DNA of 64,000 bases, from NCBI GenBank assembly GCA_013361525.1, contig JABFXY010000002.1, positions 104,333 through 168,332 of the forward strand, in the 5' to 3' direction. The notes beneath the pieces are model-generated. The model searched no databases and was not told where the DNA came from. It saw only the letters and a program-made list of their open reading frames with translations. A program made the position numbers and the translations under genes. Below, in pieces: positions 63,913-64,000 of this stretch (positions are counted from its first letter, which is position 1; each line of letters begins with the position of its first letter). The DNA is from Polyangiaceae bacterium. GTDB lineage: Bacteria; Myxococcota_A; Polyangia; Polyangiales; Polyangiaceae.

Positions 63913-64000
63913 CTATTCCTCGGCGGCCACTGCCATGTTGTCTTCGTGGACGACGTGGGCGACTTCGGGGTTGTTCTCGAAGTACGCCTTGCCGGCGAGC
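63913..64000 (-). CDS. C-terminal end of an unknown protein (5' truncated)
   Basis: The last 28 codons before TAG (63915-63913) read ...GKAYFENNPEVAHVVHEDNM and end in AVAAEE. The frame is open to the window edge and codon choice is GC-rich as for neighbours; a terminator follows. Too short to identify. Confidence 0.6.
   Translation of the reverse strand, partial: LAGKAYFENNPEVAHVVHEDNMAVAAEE

Overview
High-GC, gene-dense bacterial DNA, most likely a chromosome segment from Myxococcota and probably the Polyangia (Sorangium/Labilithrix/Sandaracinus-like). The evidence is about twenty predicted lipoproteins with Gly/Ser/Asn-rich linkers after the lipobox, Myxococcus-type cysteine-rich repeats (GEVCDDGN/GDGCSADC), a Ser/Thr kinase fused to an ATPase and a GAF domain, a pilC-pilS pair and a PilR-type sigma-54 promoter motif. 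No prophage, plasmid backbone, CRISPR array or transposase was seen.

Layout. 1-9,100: 5'-truncated SDR; a tRNA-Asp(GTC)-like fold; a zinc-dependent phospholipase C-like protein; a STAND ATPase with a C-terminal winged helix; an HExxH lipoprotein; a SAM methyltransferase; a GT1 glycosyltransferase; a tail-anchored coiled-coil protein. 9,100-24,100: mainly secreted lipoproteins (PD40 propeller with one CxxCH, Myxococcus Cys-rich repeats, a Gly/Asn repeat protein), an orphan CheR, and a 1,491-residue kinase/ATPase/GAF protein. 24,200-26,750: two tandem paralogues resembling GH76 glycosidases. 26,750-28,330: a gene-poor interval with tmRNA (ssrA, minus strand), two exact 140-bp repeats and a stray copy of the ssrA 3' end. 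28,330-42,010: lipoproteins, YggX, an NTF2-like protein, transaldolase, a lipase, a metzincin, a double-FHA protein, three adjacent AIM24 genes, an ABC1/UbiB kinase and a beta-lactamase-fold hydrolase. 42,100-53,900: pilC-pilS, a sigma-54 promoter candidate, an MlaC-like protein, TPR and propeller-like proteins, aspartate kinase and a thioredoxin-like lipoprotein. 53,900-64,000: more lipoproteins (duplicated Cys-rich domain, split DUF4331 pair, TPR, LEA14/WHy, large Cys-rich propeller, PL14-like), a 42-bp tandem repeat, a possible SUKH-type protein and a truncated gene at the right edge.

How the genes work together. Housekeeping elements (ssrA, lysC, tal, yggX, pilCS) are interspersed with a large envelope and secretome complement that fits a predatory or saprophytic gliding bacterium: lipase, metalloprotease, glycosidase- and lyase-like enzymes, and surface propellers. 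Regulatory proteins are multidomain ATPases and kinases rather than simple regulators. Clear co-transcription is limited to pilC-pilS (4-bp overlap), the AIM24 trio (gaps of 3 and 8 bp), the 52.3-53.1 kb pair (4-bp ATGA overlap), the DUF4331 pair (13 bp) and the lipoprotein-transaldolase pair (12 bp). Start codons were moved inward where a lipobox, a Shine-Dalgarno sequence or overlap with a divergent neighbour argued for it. All functions are by motif recognition; no database search was run.
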